Assembly: GCA_964386925.1 (NCBI GenBank)
Contig: CAYLUU010000057.1
Coordinates: forward strand, 1 to 15,257
Source of the DNA: CAG-791 sp964386925
GTDB taxonomy: Bacteria > Bacillota > Clostridia > Lachnospirales > Lachnospiraceae
Length of the DNA stretch: 15,257 nt
Direction of reading: 5' to 3'
Part shown: piece after piece, positions 13,738 to 15,257 of the stretch
How positions within the stretch are numbered: position 1 is the first letter of the stretch
How the letters are laid out: every line of letters begins with the position of its first letter
The notes under the pieces: model-generated
Told to the model about the DNA's origin: nothing
Seen by the model: only the letters and a program-made list of their open reading frames with translations
Databases searched by the model: none
Program-made: the position numbers and the translations under genes

Positions 13738-13845
13738 GACATATCGAGGTTTTCCGAAGGAAAATCGAGATATGCTGCTAAACATAAGAAGAAGCTCTGG
13801 CCGGTGACATCGAGAAATGCGAAGCATTTTGAGATGTTGCTGAAC
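13727..13845 (+). repeat. Two tandem 66-nt repeat units holding hairpins 3 and 4
   Basis: AGCTCTGGCC occurs at 13727 and again at 13793, a 66-nt period. Each copy is followed by GACAT..CGAG, a stem, a GAA loop, the other arm, GAGAT and TGCTGCTAAAC or TTGCTGAAC. Hairpin 3 pairs CATATC with GATATG and TTTTCC with GGAAAA. Hairpin 4 pairs ACATC with GATGT and AAATGC with GCATTT. Both carry facing GA/GA bases between the two stem segments. The stem sequences differ but stay complementary. Confidence 0.75.
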
Positions 13846-13881
13846 AGAGGCAGAATAATTGCATTCAGGAGAGATAATCGT

Positions 13882-14358
13882 ATGTGGGATCGGTTTCGTT
13901 ACAAGTTCATTCAGTTTATGCAGGGGCGCTACGGCTCTGACCAATTCGGTCAGTTTCTGTCCGGCCTGATTCTCGTATTGATTATTCTGGAACTGTTCCT
14001 GCATGTACCCTTCCTGTGGTGGTTGTCGCTGTTCCTGCTGATCTATATGTATTTCCGAATGTTTTCCCGGAATATTTCGAAACGTTACCAGGAGAATCAG
14101 AAATACCTGCAGCTGACCGCAAAGCTGCGCAGCAGCGGTATTGGCCGGTCGGTTGGTAAATTTTTCCAGTCTCTTGGAGCGAAGATCCGGAACTGGTCCT
14201 ACCAGAGAGAACGGAATGCGCAGCAGCGCAGACAGAACGAAGGATTTCATATCTACAAGTGCCCGCAGTGCGGACAGAAGATTCGAATTCCGAAGGGCAA
14301 GGGCAAGATCATGGTGCGCTGCCCGAAATGCGGCAAGGAATTCAAGAAGCGTTCTTAA
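13882..14358 (+). CDS. Small membrane protein with C-terminal zinc ribbon
   Basis: 158 residues. Two adjacent hydrophobic segments (about 23-41 and 43-60) form a membrane hairpin. A basic, Gln/Arg-rich cytoplasmic stretch (61-122) follows, and then a four-cysteine zinc ribbon: CPQCG (Cys127, Cys130) and CPKCG (Cys147, Cys150), 16 residues apart. I recognise the zinc ribbon but no named family. The ATG at 13882 is chosen because AGGAGAG lies 8 nt upstream; the open frame extends back to 13696, but that part only translates the hairpin array. The DUF5685 gene starts 31 bp later and is probably co-transcribed. A nucleic-acid- or protein-binding role at the membrane is possible but not shown. Confidence 0.85.
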   Translation: MWDRFRYKFIQFMQGRYGSDQFGQFLSGLILVLIILELFLHVPFLWWLSLFLLIYMYFRMFSRNISKRYQENQKYLQLTAKLRSSGIGRSVGKFFQSLGAKIRNWSYQRERNAQQRRQNEGFHIYKCPQCGQKIRIPKGKGKIMVRCPKCGKEFKKRS

Positions 14359-14389
14359 TGCTGAAAGTGACAGGGGATGGTAAAGGGGA

Positions 14390-15253
14390 ATGTTCGGCTA
14401 CGTTGTGATCAATGAGGAAGAGCTGAAGGTCCGTGAGGTCAGATGGTATCGCTCTTATTATTGCGGACTGTGTCAGAAGCTGCGGGAGAAATATGGCTTT
14501 GCCGGCCAGATGACACTGACTTACGATATGACATTTCTGGTGATGCTCCTAAGCGACCTGTATGATGCGCAGGATGAGGTCGGGGAAACCAGATGCATTG
14601 CGCATCCTTTGGAGAAGCATACAACCCGCAGCAACGAGTTTACAGAATATGCGGCAGACATGAATGTCATTCTGTCCTATTACTCCTGTCAGGATGACTG
14701 GGCAGATGAGCACAAGCTGCATAAGCTGCTCACTTCCGATCTGCTGAAGGGCAAGAGCCGGAAGGCAGGCGCGGATTACGGACACAAGGCGGCAGTGATT
14801 AAGGATCGCCTGGATCGGCTTCATGAATCGGAGCAGGCAGGCGAAGAGGATATTGATAAGGCTGCAGGGTATTTTGGCGAGATCATGGCAGAGCTCTTCG
14901 CAGTCCGTGAGGATGACTGGGAGGAGCCGCTGCGGCAGATGGGCTTTTATCTTGGTAAATTCGTGTATCTGATGGATGCCTATGACGATCTGGAGAAGGA
15001 TCGCAAGAGCGGAAGCTATAACCCGCTCCTGCATCTTGCGGATCAGCCGGATTTCGATGATTACGTATACCAGATCCTGACGTTGATGATCTCCCGCAGC
15101 TGCGAGGCTTTCGAGCTCCTGCCGTGTGTAGAGAACCTGCCGATTCTGCGGAACATTCTTTACTCAGGAGTATGGATTCGTTACAATAGCGTGCGTGCTG
15201 CACGAAACGGAAACAGCAGCGATTCAGAGCCGGACAAATCAGCGCAGCAGTGA
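14390..15253 (+). CDS. DUF5685 family protein
   Basis: 287 residues, soluble and mostly helical in appearance, beginning MFGYVVINEEELKVREV, typical of the Lachnospiraceae DUF5685 family as I recall it. Cysteines at 25 and 28 (YYCGLCQKL), 69 (RCIAHP) and 100 (YYSCQDD) may bind metal. Two aspartate-rich motifs stand out: DDWADE (102-107) and DAYDDLEKD (196-204), the latter within LGKFVYLMDAYDDLEKDRK followed by SGSYNP. Their surroundings resemble the two Mg-binding motifs of squalene/phytoene synthases. The C-terminal tail (272-287) is polar and disordered-looking. It follows the zinc-ribbon protein by 31 bp. In related genomes a DnaJ-like gene often follows, but the window ends here. Function unknown. 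Confidence 0.85.
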   Translation: MFGYVVINEEELKVREVRWYRSYYCGLCQKLREKYGFAGQMTLTYDMTFLVMLLSDLYDAQDEVGETRCIAHPLEKHTTRSNEFTEYAADMNVILSYYSCQDDWADEHKLHKLLTSDLLKGKSRKAGADYGHKAAVIKDRLDRLHESEQAGEEDIDKAAGYFGEIMAELFAVREDDWEEPLRQMGFYLGKFVYLMDAYDDLEKDRKSGSYNPLLHLADQPDFDDYVYQILTLMISRSCEAFELLPCVENLPILRNILYSGVWIRYNSVRAARNGNSSDSEPDKSAQQ

Positions 15254-15257
15254 TTTT

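Noticed and set aside
13650..13845. Hairpin array considered as a CRISPR array
   Set aside because: Only two 66-nt units exist, with no regular repeat-spacer structure and no cas genes.
13696..13881. 62-residue N-terminal extension of the zinc-ribbon protein
   Set aside because: It merely translates the hairpin array, and a good ribosome-binding site precedes the ATG at 13882.

Overview
The window looks like part of a draft chromosome scaffold from an anaerobic Bacillota, most likely class Clostridia and family Lachnospiraceae. This rests on the gene content: a biotin-type sodium-pump decarboxylase beta subunit, DUF975, DUF5685 and DUF5058 proteins, a ROK glucokinase and an infC-rpmI-rplT block. 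GC content is moderate, ribosome-binding sites are strong GGAGG types, and intrinsic terminators are frequent. Family names are recalled from sequence motifs; no database was searched. All convincing genes are on the + strand. Two runs of exactly 100 N (5903-6002 and 11806-11905) look like scaffold gaps of unknown length, so adjacency across them is not proven.

Layout: (1) 1-96 holds the 3' end of a tRNA and its terminator. (2) 111-3245 is a self-contained transcription unit: promoter, single-aptamer glycine riboswitch, terminator, a DUF5058-type membrane protein, a second multi-pass membrane protein, and an M20 amidohydrolase whose start overlaps the preceding stop. It closes with a very strong terminator. 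The logic suggests glycine-repressed uptake and cleavage of a glycine-containing or other acyl-amino-acid compound. (3) 3359-4087 is a DUF975 membrane protein. (4) 4088-5766 is a structured leader, a sodium-translocating decarboxylase beta subunit and a tiny gamma-like membrane protein, with no alpha or biotin-carrier gene in view. (5) 5767-6090 is a hairpin-rich, gene-free stretch broken by the first gap. (6) 6091-8708 is a polar amino-acid ABC importer: lipoprotein, permease, ATPase. (7) 8829-9840 is a ROK glucokinase and terminator. (8) 9880 to the second gap is an AsnB-type asparagine synthetase lacking only its extreme C-terminus. (9) 12128-13575 is the translation block infC-rpmI-rplT. 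It has an attenuator-like hairpin in front and infC starts at a rare AUU codon. (10) 13604-15253 is a promoter, an approximately 240-nt leader made of four consecutive hairpins, a zinc-ribbon membrane protein and a DUF5685 protein.

The most interesting parts are the riboswitch-controlled membrane/amidohydrolase operon, the hairpin-array leader at 13650-13845 (two units keep their fold although the stem sequence differs), and the DUF5685 protein, whose two aspartate-rich motifs resemble those of squalene/phytoene synthases.
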